Positions 36,002-44,635 are shown, counted from the stretch's first letter. The stretch is 64,000 nucleotides of DNA from JAVJUV01 sp047314965 (GCF_047314965.1 NZ_JBLBVK010000055.1:124001-188000); one strand, 5' to 3'. Numbers and translations: made by a program. The notes: generated by a model not told the origin, from the sequence alone.

Positions 36002-36468
36002 GACGCCGTCTCCCGAAGCCCGAAGAACTTCGGGCCGTTGCGCGGCGTCCCCTTCATCGCGCGGGCCACAGCAGAGAGCGAGGAATAGGTCTCGCCATTC
36101 CACACGACACCATCGGCCTCAAGGATCACTTCGTGGGTCTCCCCGGCCCACGAATTCAGAAGACGCGTGCCGTCGGGTACGGCCACTGGCGCGAGCCCGC
36201 TGACCGCCGCCTCGGCGTTCGCACCCTCTGCGCGCCGCTTCATGATCGCCTGCCATTGCCGACGAAGCGCTGGGGTCTCACCACCCTGCTCCTCGACTTA
36301 CCGATCCCATGCCAGCGCAAGCCGCATCAGCCTTGCCGACAGTGTCGGTGGGGGCGGCGCACCCCGCCGCTCCCGCCAGATCGCACGCAACTCCGCCGCG
36401 GGCGATTGGGCCAGCGTCTCGATGGCGGGACGAGGGCCAGGCCTTGCCTCCTGTCCGACGGCACCGGA
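35998..36468 (-). pseudogene. DUF2924 protein gene with in-frame stop
   Basis: DUF2924 proteins accompany serine recombinases. The C-terminal part is intact (GTRLLNSWAGETHEVILEAD, then WNGETYSSLSAVARAMKGT and GPKFFGL). The N-terminal half (IETLAQSPAAELRAIWRERR to LMRLALAWDR) lies in the same frame just upstream but is separated by a TAA at 36298-36300, where a Tyr codon is expected. No clear ATG starts the N-terminal half. It overlaps the recombinase start. Confidence 0.75.
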
Positions 36469-36759
36469 TCAGACCGCCAGCCGGTAGGCTTTCCGCCCGT
36501 TCGTAACCTCAAGGTCTATCGTGCCACCCGCTTTGCGAAGACCTGAGATCGCTGCCCTCACCGTGTAAGGCTGGCAGCCGAGCTCCTTTTGCAGCTGCGC
36601 CAGCGTCGCGCCTCGTGCGCGGGCCAGTAGCGCCTCAAGCTTTGCTTTCTTGGTGGCTATGGCCTTGCTGGACGCTGCCTGTGCCTGCTTCCCGCCGCCC
36701 TTGCAGCTTCTCCGCCCGGACTGCTGGCGTGGTCGTTCAATCTGCGTCGTGTCGCTCAT
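36469..36759 (-). CDS. DUF3489 domain-containing protein
   Basis: Small basic protein, 96 residues, with a Lys/Arg-rich N-terminus and a winged-helix-like core: LEALLARARGATLAQLQKEL then CQPYTVRAAISGLRKAGGTI and a final GRKAYRL. These proteins regularly stand upstream of DUF2924 and a serine recombinase in alphaproteobacterial elements and may control excision or expression. A gaggagag ribosome site precedes the ATG. It appears intact although the two genes after it are broken. Confidence 0.82.
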   Translation of the reverse strand: MSDTTQIERPRQQSGRRSCKGGGKQAQAASSKAIATKKAKLEALLARARGATLAQLQKELGCQPYTVRAAISGLRKAGGTIDLEVTNGRKAYRLAV

Positions 36760-37107
36760 ATCGGCTCTCCTCGAGGTAACGGCGCCGGACCATACACGCG
36801 CCTATACCGCCGAGAGCCCGGAAACCCGGGCGGACACCTGCGACACGCCTGCGTCGCGACAGCCACACTGACGCTCGAACGCCGTGCGAAGTCCGTTAGG
36901 GGAATGCCTGTAAAACGCACAATAGCGTGGAGTCGTGCTAACCCTCGAACGACGGCTAAGCACAGAAAGCCAGACATCCGACCACTTCACTCAGATGACC
37001 CATGGGAGCCCAACTCTCTCATTCGTCACCTCGCGGCGAACGACCGCTCTTCGGAATGTGCGATTGGCGTACGCGATGCACGGGGCGGCTTGCACACCCC
37101 TCTGGCA
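36760..37107. other. 348-base intergenic region
   Basis: No gene is supported. It would contain the promoter of the DUF3489 gene on the right-to-left strand. A gcccggaaacccggg short inverted repeat occurs near 36815. I see no att-site duplication of the tRNA-Tyr end. Confidence 0.4.
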
Positions 37108-37797
37108 TCAGCGCTCTTCAACGCCTGCCGATCTTTCAGTGACAATCCTTTGACTCTGAGCTTCGGTTCTAAGCCTCTCTATTATTTCGCGTTCGCTCAA
37201 GCTATTCTCCGCGCGTTGCAGAACAAGCTCCGCGTGCCGCACGCCATCTTCATCATAACCATAGAGAACGGACTGAGCTCTGATATCGGTGGGCCCGGAC
37301 AACCATGAGCGGCGGCTCATCGGATCGATGTAGAGCGTTGTCTTGGAATAGTGTTCGTCTCCGCTTTCGATGTCTGTTCGGGCGAACATGATCTCGTCCA
37401 CCCCTTGATGCTCAAAAGGCTGGCTGATGCTGCGAAAGAAAGAGTCCATGTTGCCGTTAGCATCAACGCCGTATCCCGTGATGGACAGCGATGCGACGTC
37501 CTGAGAGATGCGCCAGATGCCAAAGTGTCTTTTGCCATTTACTTCGTAGCCGTAGGTCCACAGGCCTTTCACGAACCTGTTGCGGTGGTAGAGCGCGAGT
37601 AGGGCGTCGGAGCGACGGATCAGCCAGTAGACCAGCAAGATTAGGAGCCTGAACAATCCGACGCTTGTGAAGAACGTGATGAGCCATCCGACTTGCGGTT
37701 GGATGTCATCGATGTTCGCGAGCAGATTGCTAAGCGCCATGATATAGGAGATCGTGATCAGCAGAATGAGGATGTTCACCTTTTCCAGGATCGTCAT
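37108..37797 (-). CDS. Orphan 2-TM plus beta-rich domain protein, Cap15-like candidate
   Basis: Protein of 229 residues. Two hydrophobic helices (about residues 7-28 and 37-61) with short connecting loops are followed by a soluble part that starts with GLWTYGYEVNGKRHFGIW and has alternating polar/hydrophobic strands (SLSITGYGVDANG, SKTTLYIDPM, AQSVLYGYDEDGVRHAELVL) to about residue 205; the tail is charged. The layout resembles Cap15-type effectors of CBASS antiphage systems, which carry two membrane helices and a lipocalin-like beta barrel. No CD-NTase gene is nearby, so the call rests on architecture only. It lies in an island with broken recombinases. Confidence 0.5.
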   Translation of the reverse strand: MTILEKVNILILLITISYIMALSNLLANIDDIQPQVGWLITFFTSVGLFRLLILLVYWLIRRSDALLALYHRNRFVKGLWTYGYEVNGKRHFGIWRISQDVASLSITGYGVDANGNMDSFFRSISQPFEHQGVDEIMFARTDIESGDEHYSKTTLYIDPMSRRSWLSGPTDIRAQSVLYGYDEDGVRHAELVLQRAENSLSEREIIERLRTEAQSQRIVTERSAGVEER

Positions 37798-37889
37798 GGT
37801 CTTAGTGTCCCTCTAATGATCGCGCGAAATGTCGCCCGGTGCTGAGGGCGGTGCGTGAACGACACGCACCGCCGGGTTAGGAGCGCGCA

Positions 37890-38399
37890 TTAGAACGACT
37901 GTGTTTGAGTCTGAGTCATCAAGAGCAGCCCGAAGAGAAGCAGCGCGGCAGACACTACGCAGGCGACCGTCCGTACGGAGTTCCAGAACGTCCAACGTGG
38001 GACATAGGTCTGAAGCCAGAAGTCGCGTGTGTTGCCCGATGACATCTCCATGCCCGCAAGGGCTTCGTTCATGGGCACGTTAAAGAAGACGGTGACGCCG
38101 AAACATCCGATGAGATAGACCAGCCCGGCGATCATGATCAGAGTTCCCGCGGGACCGGAGAGGCCAAATGCGCCATAACCGGCTACGATCAGCGAAACCG
38201 CCGCCATGCCCAGAAAGAGCGCCATGAACACCCAGCGAAAGACCTCGCGGTTGATGACCTGCATGGCTTCTATACCGCCATGGCCTCCTGTCAGCGTTAG
38301 AGACCGCATGATGAAGTCGGAAAAGGCAAGGAACACGCCACCGACGAGGGCATAGGCGAGGATTGCAAATTGGAAGAGAAAGAAGAAAGCAGTCGACAT
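37890..38399 (-). CDS. DUF1772 family membrane protein
   Basis: Inner-membrane protein, 169 residues with four helices (about residues 5-28, 55-75, 82-105 and 140-160). It matches the DUF1772/anthrone-oxygenase-like family: FSDFIMRSL near 27, NREVFRWVFMALFLG near 50, FNVPMNEALAGM near 108, and WTFWNSVRTVACVVSAALLL at the C-terminus. It lies 65 bases after the NmrA-type gene on the same strand and is probably in its operon. Confidence 0.82.
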   Translation of the reverse strand: MSTAFFFLFQFAILAYALVGGVFLAFSDFIMRSLTLTGGHGGIEAMQVINREVFRWVFMALFLGMAAVSLIVAGYGAFGLSGPAGTLIMIAGLVYLIGCFGVTVFFNVPMNEALAGMEMSSGNTRDFWLQTYVPRWTFWNSVRTVACVVSAALLLFGLLLMTQTQTQSF

Positions 38400-38464
38400 T
38401 GTCGGGACTCCTGATTGGGATGATGCGGCAGGAAAACGATGCCTCCTGCCGCGCGTTGTGCGGT

Positions 38465-39292
38465 TCAGGCGGCTGCGGGCCAGGCGCCGGCGGCCATCGC
38501 GGTCTGGGCGAACTCCGCAAAGTCGCGCGGTTTGCGCCCCAAGGCCCGCTCGACACCATCCGCCGTGTAGGCGTTGCGGCCATCCAGCGTTTCGCGTGCA
38601 ATTTGTGTGAAGACCTCCGCTACGAAGTCACCGCCGGAGGCCGCGACATTGGCGTGAAAGTCCTCAAAGGTGATAGGGATATACTGGATGTGGCGACCCA
38701 GCGTCGTGGACAGGACATTAGCCATCTCGGCAAATGTCATCAGACGCGGACCGGTGACTTCATATCGTTCGCCGATATGACCGTCTTCGGTCAGGGCAGC
38801 GACCACCACGTCGGCGATGTCGTCAATATCGATGATCGGCTCGGGCATGTCCCCGCCGGGCATCGGCAGCACGCCACCCAGGATCGGATCGCGCAGGTAA
38901 CCCTCGCTGAAATTCTGCGCAAACCACGCTGCACGTACGATTGTGAACGGCAGACCAGAGTTGTGCACGACGTCCTCGCCCATGCTGGCGAAATGCTCTC
39001 CGCGGCCGGAGAGGAGGACTATGTGATGAAGTCCGGTTTCGCCTGCGACCTTAGTGAAAGCCTCCAACTTCTCGACCGCGCCCGGGAAGGCGAGATCAGG
39101 AAAGTAGGTCACGTAGGCCTTGGAGACGCCGCTCAAAGCAGGTGCCCAGGTTGCCGGGTCTTCCCAATCAAAAGGGGTCTCGGCACGCCGCGCACCACGC
39201 CGCACCGCGAAGCCTTTTGATTCGAGTTTGACGGCGACGCGCGAGCCTGTTTTGCCGGTGGCGCCAATAACGAGGATGGGTTGGTCAGTCAT
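38465..39292 (-). CDS. NmrA/atypical SDR NAD(P)-binding protein
   Basis: NmrA-like reductase or sensor, 275 residues. The nucleotide loop VIGATGKTGSRVAVKL is at residues 7-22, an Arg-rich RRGARRAETPFDW follows, and HIVLLSGRGEHFASMGED near 94 is typical of azoreductase/quinone-reductase relatives. The ATG at 39292 has an aaggagaac site and lies downstream of a duplicated promoter region with tandem operator repeats. It is probably a redox- or chemical-stress gene of the adjacent AraC regulator. Confidence 0.86.
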   Translation of the reverse strand: MTDQPILVIGATGKTGSRVAVKLESKGFAVRRGARRAETPFDWEDPATWAPALSGVSKAYVTYFPDLAFPGAVEKLEAFTKVAGETGLHHIVLLSGRGEHFASMGEDVVHNSGLPFTIVRAAWFAQNFSEGYLRDPILGGVLPMPGGDMPEPIIDIDDIADVVVAALTEDGHIGERYEVTGPRLMTFAEMANVLSTTLGRHIQYIPITFEDFHANVAASGGDFVAEVFTQIARETLDGRNAYTADGVERALGRKPRDFAEFAQTAMAAGAWPAAA

Positions 39293-39298
39293 TTTCGT

Positions 39299-39390
39299 TC
39301 TCCTTGGTTCAAGTTGATAGCCAAGGTTTAGAAAGACCAGGGGTTGCCGGTATTGACCGTGCTTGCCAAGGTTTTGACATCCGCTGCCAA
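39299..39390 (-). repeat. Duplicated promoter region, copy A, with tandem operator half-sites
   Basis: About 92 bases upstream of the NmrA-type gene are nearly identical to the region 39774-39864 upstream of the DUF1330 gene. On the reverse strand both contain two adjacent 21-base direct repeats of the type TTGGCAnnnnnnGTCAAnACC; here they are at 39370-39390 and 39349-39369. A 21-base spacing places half-sites two helical turns apart, typical for AraC-family binding. Confidence 0.8.
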
Positions 39391-39479
39391 AACAGTTTTG
39401 CATCGGGCCCTGCCGCAAAGCGAAGAGCGGCGCTGGAATGCCCAACGCCGCCTTTCTCCGCCACAGTCAACTGGTGCGG

Positions 39480-39767
39480 TTACTCTGTTTCGTAGAGTGT
39501 GAATTGCATATCTGCGGCTTCTTCACGAAGAGGCTTGCAGGCGGTGTACTCAGGCGAGGCAAACCATGTCTTGGCCGTAGCGGCGTCAGGGAAGCTTACA
39601 ATGGCGATGGAGTGCTTTTCTTCGTCCCCAACCAGCGCGCTGACCTTGTCGCCAATGGCGACAAACTCACCCCCATGGGCAAGCACGGTTGGGCCCGCCG
39701 CGGTGGCATATGCGTCCATTTTGTCGGCATTCTTAACGTCGAAACGTGCAACGATAAGTGCGGTCAT
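39480..39767 (-). CDS. DUF1330 family protein
   Basis: Small alpha/beta-barrel (ferredoxin-like) protein, 95 residues, with ARFDVKNADKMDAYATAAGPT at the start, GDKVSALVGDEE and a conserved IVSFPDAATAKTWFASPEY. The family commonly dimerises and is of unknown function. The ATG at 39767 follows an aaggagac site; the longer frame lies inside the duplicated promoter. Same-strand neighbour of the NmrA-type gene with a matching promoter, so one regulon. Confidence 0.86.
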   Translation of the reverse strand: MTALIVARFDVKNADKMDAYATAAGPTVLAHGGEFVAIGDKVSALVGDEEKHSIAIVSFPDAATAKTWFASPEYTACKPLREEAADMQFTLYETE

Positions 39768-39773
39768 GTTCTG

Positions 39774-39864
39774 TCTCCTTGGTTCAAGTTGATGCCCAAG
39801 GTTTAGAAAAGCCAGAGGCGCCGGTATTGACCGCAGTGGCCAGGGTTTTGACATCCGCTGCCAA
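39774..39864 (-). repeat. Duplicated promoter region, copy B, with tandem operator half-sites
   Basis: Second copy of the region at 39299-39390. Direct repeats on the reverse strand are at 39844-39864 (identical to that of copy A) and 39823-39843 (slightly changed). It sits between the DUF1330 start and the stop of the AraC regulator, which ends at 39885. Confidence 0.8.
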
Positions 39865-39884
39865 TGCGGCGTGTCGCGGGGTCC

Positions 39885-40883
39885 TTACCGAAGAGATTTC
39901 CGATAGGCCGCCGGTGTCACCCCCATCCATCGCTTGAAGGCGCGGTTGAAGGCACTTTGCTCGGAATACCCGGTGAGGAACGCGATATCAGACAGCGAAT
40001 AGCGTTCTTCTTCCAGCATGGCTGTGGCGATCTCGCGCCGGGTTTCTTCGGTCAGGGTCTGAAAGCTGAGACCATGTTCGGCAAGGCGTCGGTGAAAGGA
40101 CCTTGCGCTCAGGCCCATTCTTCGCGCGATATCGGCCATCTTTGGAAGACCGTCACTGAGAGCGCAGGCAATCTCGCCTTTCGTTTGCGCCTGCAAAGCC
40201 GGCGTGTCGTCGATCTGTGCAAGTTCCTGATCAAGATGCGAGACAAGAAACCTTGTGATCCCTTCATCCCCCAGAACGTTGGGTTCAAGAAGAGAATGAC
40301 GCGAGAGGAGCATCGCATCCTTGTCCGCGCCGAAATGAACGGGACAGCCGAAATAGGCTTCGTGATGTTTGATGGTCTTGGGCGCAGAATGCTTAAAATA
40401 GACCTCGATTGGAGCAAACGGTCTCGGCGACACCTGCCGACTGAGTGAAACGCCACTTGCTAGGTCGGCCTCAATCGAGATGCGCATCCCGAGCCGACGA
40501 ATGCCGTCTCGATGTTCAACAAACAACATGCCGTCATTGGTCTCTTCGATTACGTATTGCGTAAAACTGGTCCAGAGGCGCCAGTATCGTGCGACGCGAG
40601 AGTAGGACCCAAGCAGATTGGGCGCGGATTTCCAGGCCAGACCGAGGGCGCCGTATTCATCCGGCCGCATCGCCTCACCAACGATCAATGGCAAAGACGT
40701 TATGTCCATCTGCTCGGCCATCAACTCAATCATGCTGTAGTAATCATCTTCATCGAGCATGTGCTTTGGGTCCCATGCACCGTTCGCATCAACGCCAACG
40801 GATGCCAGCACGGCGCTTGCATCAATGGCGTTGCCCGCAACCCCAACAACCTTTCGAGCAAAGAGAGACGTGACCTGACCCAT
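39885..40883 (-). CDS. AraC family transcriptional regulator
   Basis: Activator of 332 residues. The N-terminal two thirds is an OruR/arabinose-binding-like sensor domain; the C-terminal AraC helix-turn-helix pair covers about residues 235-330, with MADIARRMGLSARSFHRRL, then YSLSDIAFLTGYSEQSAFNRAFKRWMG and TPAAYRKSLR. It directly precedes the DUF1330 and NmrA-type genes on the same strand and probably binds the tandem 21-base repeats in front of both. The ligand is not evident. Confidence 0.9.
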   Translation of the reverse strand: MGQVTSLFARKVVGVAGNAIDASAVLASVGVDANGAWDPKHMLDEDDYYSMIELMAEQMDITSLPLIVGEAMRPDEYGALGLAWKSAPNLLGSYSRVARYWRLWTSFTQYVIEETNDGMLFVEHRDGIRRLGMRISIEADLASGVSLSRQVSPRPFAPIEVYFKHSAPKTIKHHEAYFGCPVHFGADKDAMLLSRHSLLEPNVLGDEGITRFLVSHLDQELAQIDDTPALQAQTKGEIACALSDGLPKMADIARRMGLSARSFHRRLAEHGLSFQTLTEETRREIATAMLEEERYSLSDIAFLTGYSEQSAFNRAFKRWMGVTPAAYRKSLR

Positions 40884-41154
40884 AAGGCAAAGCTAGTTCA
40901 GTCGAAAACACCATCCAAGCCTCGCGTTATCAAAACGGTCATTCGCTTTGCCATGAAGGACGGCCGCTTCGTCCGCATTTCCGTCGTTGGCCCCATTTCG
41001 TCGGATGTCCGATCTTATCGAAAGCGGTCGTTGAAGGTCTCAAAGTGCGGCGTACGGTGCATGCGCTCGGTTCCTGAAAGTGTAAAAACAGTAAAGTACG
41101 CAGGTCGGCATGGTGCCGATGCCTGGTGTGGGATGGCTGGATGGAGACTTCACC

Positions 41155-41765
41155 ATGTCGAGTATCCAACTTCCCATAGTCAGGACGTCTCGGCCGCCGT
41201 GGAACAAGGGCCGACTGATTGGTCAGAAACGCCCTTTAAAGCCAAGACAGGTCTGGGCAATTCGTGCGCGGCTCGAACTCGCTGGGAACCAGCGCAACCT
41301 CGTGTTGTTCAACCTCGCGATCGACAGCAAACTTCGCGGGTGCGATCTTGTTCGATTAAAAGTGGCCGATCTCGTCGTTGCCGGAGCCGTCCGAGACCGC
41401 GTGTCGGTCATCCAGCGAAAGACAGACCGACCAGTTCAATTCGAGGTCTCCGAGAATACACGGCGATCGTTGCTTGAGTGGGTCGCAGCGCCAGCCATGC
41501 GCGGTTGCCCGTTCCTTTTTCCAAGCAGGTTCCACGACTCGTCCCACCTTTCGACACGGCAATACGCGCGTCTCGTTCGAAACTGGGAGTCGGTCATCGG
41601 TCTAGAACCGAGCGGGGACGGAAGGCAGCGCTGATCTACCAAAAGACTGGCAATCTTCGAGCAGTCCAACTTCTGCTCGGACACACTAAGGTAGACAGCG
41701 CCGTCAGGTACCTTGGAGTAGAACTCGACGATGCGCTTAGCATCGCCAAGAAGATCGACATTTGA
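41155..41765 (+). pseudogene. Tyrosine recombinase, catalytic core deleted and frameshifted
   Basis: Short phage-integrase-family protein split into two frames. The N-terminal part has LELAGNQRNLVLFNLAIDSK and LRGCDLVRLKVADLV, with the first catalytic Arg. After IGLEPS near 41612 the frame changes, and the C-terminal part reads KAALIYQKTGNLRAVQLLLGH then TKVDSAVRYLG with the catalytic His and Tyr. Homologues have a TH-MRR-type motif between the two, which is missing here, so a deletion of about 20 bases has removed the HxxR box. It must be inactive as a recombinase. Confidence 0.82.
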
Positions 41766-41771
41766 GAGTTT

Positions 41772-41800
41772 GGCGGACGGCAGAAGCCGTCCGCCTTTCC
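41772..41800 (+). terminator. Terminator hairpin after the tyrosine recombinase remnant
   Basis: A 9-base-pair stem (ggcggacgg with ccgtccgcc, loop cagaag) begins 7 bases after the recombinase stop and is followed by a short T-containing run. The T-run is weak, so it may be inefficient. Confidence 0.6.
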
Positions 41801-41965
41801 ATCTTAAAATGGATGTCAGAACGTCCGCACGCTAACGGCCGCTCGTCTGGATAGCAGACCATGGTCCAATTGTGTTCGATGACCGAATTGCGGACCTAGC
41901 GGACGTTCGTTTCAGTTCTGTATGGTTGTGCAACAAAGACGGCGCAGCGCCAAGCTGATGTCCGC

Positions 41966-43222
41966 TCAAATGTACCTTTCGGCAGTAAGACCGCCAAAGT
42001 CGATTTCGGGCTTCTTGCCAAGGACCATGTCGGCCACAGCCTTGCCCGAACCCGCCGACATCGTCCACCCCAGCGTCCCGTGGCCAGTGTTAAGGTAGAG
42101 GTTCTTCAGTCGCGTCGGTCCAAGAACTGGCGTGCCGTCTGGTGTCATTGGCCTAAGTCCCGTCCAGCCTTCCGCCTTTGAAAGATCGCCACCTCCGGGG
42201 AAGAGATCGTTGACCACATGGCGCACCGTGTCTGTCGCATGTGGACCGAGGCGTCCCGAATAGCCGGCAATCTCCGCCTGACCAGCAACCCGAATGCGGT
42301 CTCCTAGCCGCGTGATCGCCACCTTGTGCGTCTCGTCCATGATCGTCGATTGCGGTGCCGCATCCTCTTCTGCCACAGGCAGCGTCACTGAATACCCCTT
42401 TACCGGATATATCGGAAGCCGGATACCAAGAGGATTCAGAACTCGGGGTGCGAAGCTGCCCATCGCGCAAATGTAGGCATCCCCGGCAATCCGGCCGGCA
42501 GGCTCGGTCTCGACCCCTATTACGCGGCCACTCTCGACCTCGATCCGCCGGATGGTCTGGCCGTAGAGGAACTCCACGCCGATCTCGGCGCACTTTTCGG
42601 CGAGTGCGACAGTGAACATTCGGCAGTCGCCTGTCCGGTCAGAGGTGAGCCTTAGACCGCCGACGAATTTATCGCGGACTTTGCTCAAAGCTGGTTCCGC
42701 TGCAATGCACCCTTCAGGATCGAGCACCTCAAACGGCGAGTCGTATTCCGCCAGTATTTCCTGGTCGGCCTTCGATGCCTTGAGCTGCTTTTCGGTCCGG
42801 AACAACTGCAGGGTACCCTGTGCGCGCCCATCATACTCGATACCTGTCTCGGCAATAAGATCAGGCAAACAGTCTCGGGAATAGCTCGACACACGCACCA
42901 TGCGAGACTTGTTGATCCGATAGCTCTCCTCGTTGCAATTTCGGAGCATCTGGATACCCCAGCTCCACATAGTGGGGCTGATCAATGGCCAGATGAATAG
43001 TGGACGGCGCTTCATGAACAACCATTTCAGCGCCTTCACTGGGATGCCCGGGGCTGCCCAAGGCGATGTCATACCGTAGGAAAGCTCTCCGGCGTTGGCG
43101 TAGCTTGTCTCAAGCCCTGGACCGGGTTGTCTATCAATTACGGTAACTTCCGCGCCCGCACGCGCAAGATACCAGGCGGTGGTAACACCGATAACGCCAG
43201 CGCCGAGCACGATTACTTTCAT
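41966..43222 (-). CDS. dadA: D-amino acid dehydrogenase small subunit
   Basis: Flavoprotein dehydrogenase, 418 residues, which oxidises D-amino acids to keto acids and passes electrons to the respiratory chain. FAD loop VLGAGVIGVTTAWYLARAG at residues 4-22, DRQPGPGLETSYANAGELS, YPVKGYSVTLP, LRPMTPDGTPVLG and a C-terminal NTGHGTLGWTMSAGSGK that closes the flavin site. It lies 21 bases after the RidA-type gene, which fits, since RidA proteins remove reactive imines from such enzymes. Confidence 0.92.
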   Translation of the reverse strand: MKVIVLGAGVIGVTTAWYLARAGAEVTVIDRQPGPGLETSYANAGELSYGMTSPWAAPGIPVKALKWLFMKRRPLFIWPLISPTMWSWGIQMLRNCNEESYRINKSRMVRVSSYSRDCLPDLIAETGIEYDGRAQGTLQLFRTEKQLKASKADQEILAEYDSPFEVLDPEGCIAAEPALSKVRDKFVGGLRLTSDRTGDCRMFTVALAEKCAEIGVEFLYGQTIRRIEVESGRVIGVETEPAGRIAGDAYICAMGSFAPRVLNPLGIRLPIYPVKGYSVTLPVAEEDAAPQSTIMDETHKVAITRLGDRIRVAGQAEIAGYSGRLGPHATDTVRHVVNDLFPGGGDLSKAEGWTGLRPMTPDGTPVLGPTRLKNLYLNTGHGTLGWTMSAGSGKAVADMVLGKKPEIDFGGLTAERYI

Positions 43223-43243
43223 CTATGGTCTCTCCAGATCTGC

Positions 43244-43582
43244 TCAGCAGGCGGCAGTGACTATGATTTCCACTTTCAGCTCCGGTCGGGCCAGCTTTGC
43301 CTCTCCGCAGGCGCGGGCCGGTGCATGGCCATCCGGCACCCATGCATCCCAGACGGCGTTCATGTCTGCAAAATCACCCATATCCGACAACCAGATCACT
43401 GCTTGAAGGATCTTGTCAGGCGAAGAACCGGCTTTCTCCAAAAGCGCCTCCACCCGAGACAAGCAGTCCCGGGTCTGTTCGGTAACTGTGACACCGGAAC
43501 CGACCTGACCGCACAGGTACGCCACGCCGTTGTGCTTTACGATCTTACTCATTCTCCGGCCTGTATCGATCCGTTCGATCAC
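43244..43582 (-). CDS. RidA family reactive-imine deaminase
   Basis: RidA/YoaB-type protein, about 112 residues. The GTG at 43582 (ERIDTGRRMSKIVKHNGVAY) is preferred because ggagg lies 5 bases upstream; the frame continues to an ATG at 43744 but with no family similarity there. Core segments LCGQVGSGVTVTEQTRDCLS, ILQAVIWLSDMGDF and ARACGEAKLARPELKVEI show the family. It deaminates enamine/imine products and lies just ahead of dadA. Confidence 0.86.
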   Translation of the reverse strand: MIERIDTGRRMSKIVKHNGVAYLCGQVGSGVTVTEQTRDCLSRVEALLEKAGSSPDKILQAVIWLSDMGDFADMNAVWDAWVPDGHAPARACGEAKLARPELKVEIIVTAAC

Positions 43583-43750
43583 GCTTGCCTCCCACTCTAA
43601 TGCGTTCGGAGCGGGATGCTCCATCTCCGCTATCAGGTCCAACGTTACCGGCTTAGGAGAAAAGCGCATACGATAATCGCCAAACGCGCCGCATGTGCTT
43701 CCGTTACGCTTGGCCAGCCGAAACAGCTTACTAACTACCCTCAAAATAGA

Positions 43751-44635
43751 TTAGATTGCCTCAAGTCTCCAGGAAGGGAAGAGATTGGCCCTTTGGCAAT
43801 AAGCTTCCGTGTCCTCCCCGGCAAAAAGACCGTCGCGTGAGACGAGTACAGTTCGCCAGTTGCGGGCCTCCGCTCCAAGGATGTCGGTATGCAACGTGTC
43901 TCCACACATCACTATGTCTTTATGGGCAACCCCGGGCAGCGAAGCCTCGATCATTTCGTAAACTTCAGGAAACGGTTTGCCGAAAAAACGGATATCGGCA
44001 AAACCTCCGTCGGCCAAGAGATGGCCGAAGTATCCAGGCTCAAGAGTAAAACGACCCTCTCTCGGGGCCACCAGATCGGCGTTGGCGATCATGACAGGCC
44101 TGGGGTGACGTGCGAGTGATGCGGCCAGCATCGACTGGCGTTCGTCTGTCCAGTTTTCGCTGGACAGAAAAATGAAACCGCCAACCCTGTCAAAATCCCC
44201 CGGATCATTCTCTAGGCGGCAAGCCTCCACGGGAACATCGGATAAGTCATCCGACGATGCCGCGATGCATCCCCACAGCCCAGGCCTAAGAGCCCGCAGC
44301 GTCGCGTCGCGACTCGTGACGATCTCGTCTGAATGCACGTTCATCCCAAGTCGGCAAAATTTTTCCACAGCCGTCGCGTGGTTGTAGCTTGCTGCGTTTG
44401 ACAGGATGCGGATTTTGCACCCTGCGCCCCTAAGTTGATCAAGTCGCTCTGAGGCCCCAGGGATCGGTGTGTCTCCCACGTTAAGAACACCGAATGCATC
44501 AAAAACAAAGGTATCGACGTCATCCGCTATATCAAGGAGAGAGCCGATGTCCTGCGTCTGAGTTTTATTTCGGACGTCTGGGAGACGATGCCGGACGGCT
44601 TCGTAGCGTTCAAATATGCCGTGAATACGGTCCAT
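43751..44635 (-). CDS. HAD-IIA family phosphatase (NagD/glycerol-phosphate-phosphatase type)
   Basis: Haloacid-dehalogenase-superfamily phosphatase, 294 residues. The nucleophile motif DTFVFDAFGVLNVG near residue 43 has the first Asp; ILSNAASYN near 78 is motif II; the cap domain with GFIFLSSENW is type C2; GKPFPEVYEMI near 220 has the motif III Lys and CGDTLHTDILGA the motif IV Asp. It is divergent from the deoR-ugp operon, so it may hydrolyse glycerol phosphate, like some relatives; that substrate is inferred. Confidence 0.85.
   Translation of the reverse strand: MDRIHGIFERYEAVRHRLPDVRNKTQTQDIGSLLDIADDVDTFVFDAFGVLNVGDTPIPGASERLDQLRGAGCKIRILSNAASYNHATAVEKFCRLGMNVHSDEIVTSRDATLRALRPGLWGCIAASSDDLSDVPVEACRLENDPGDFDRVGGFIFLSSENWTDERQSMLAASLARHPRPVMIANADLVAPREGRFTLEPGYFGHLLADGGFADIRFFGKPFPEVYEMIEASLPGVAHKDIVMCGDTLHTDILGAEARNWRTVLVSRDGLFAGEDTEAYCQRANLFPSWRLEAI

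Noticed and set aside
43583..43744. N-terminal extension of the RidA protein from an ATG at 43744
   Set aside because: The extra 54 residues have no similarity to the family, and a better-placed ggagg site stands 5 bases before the GTG at 43582.
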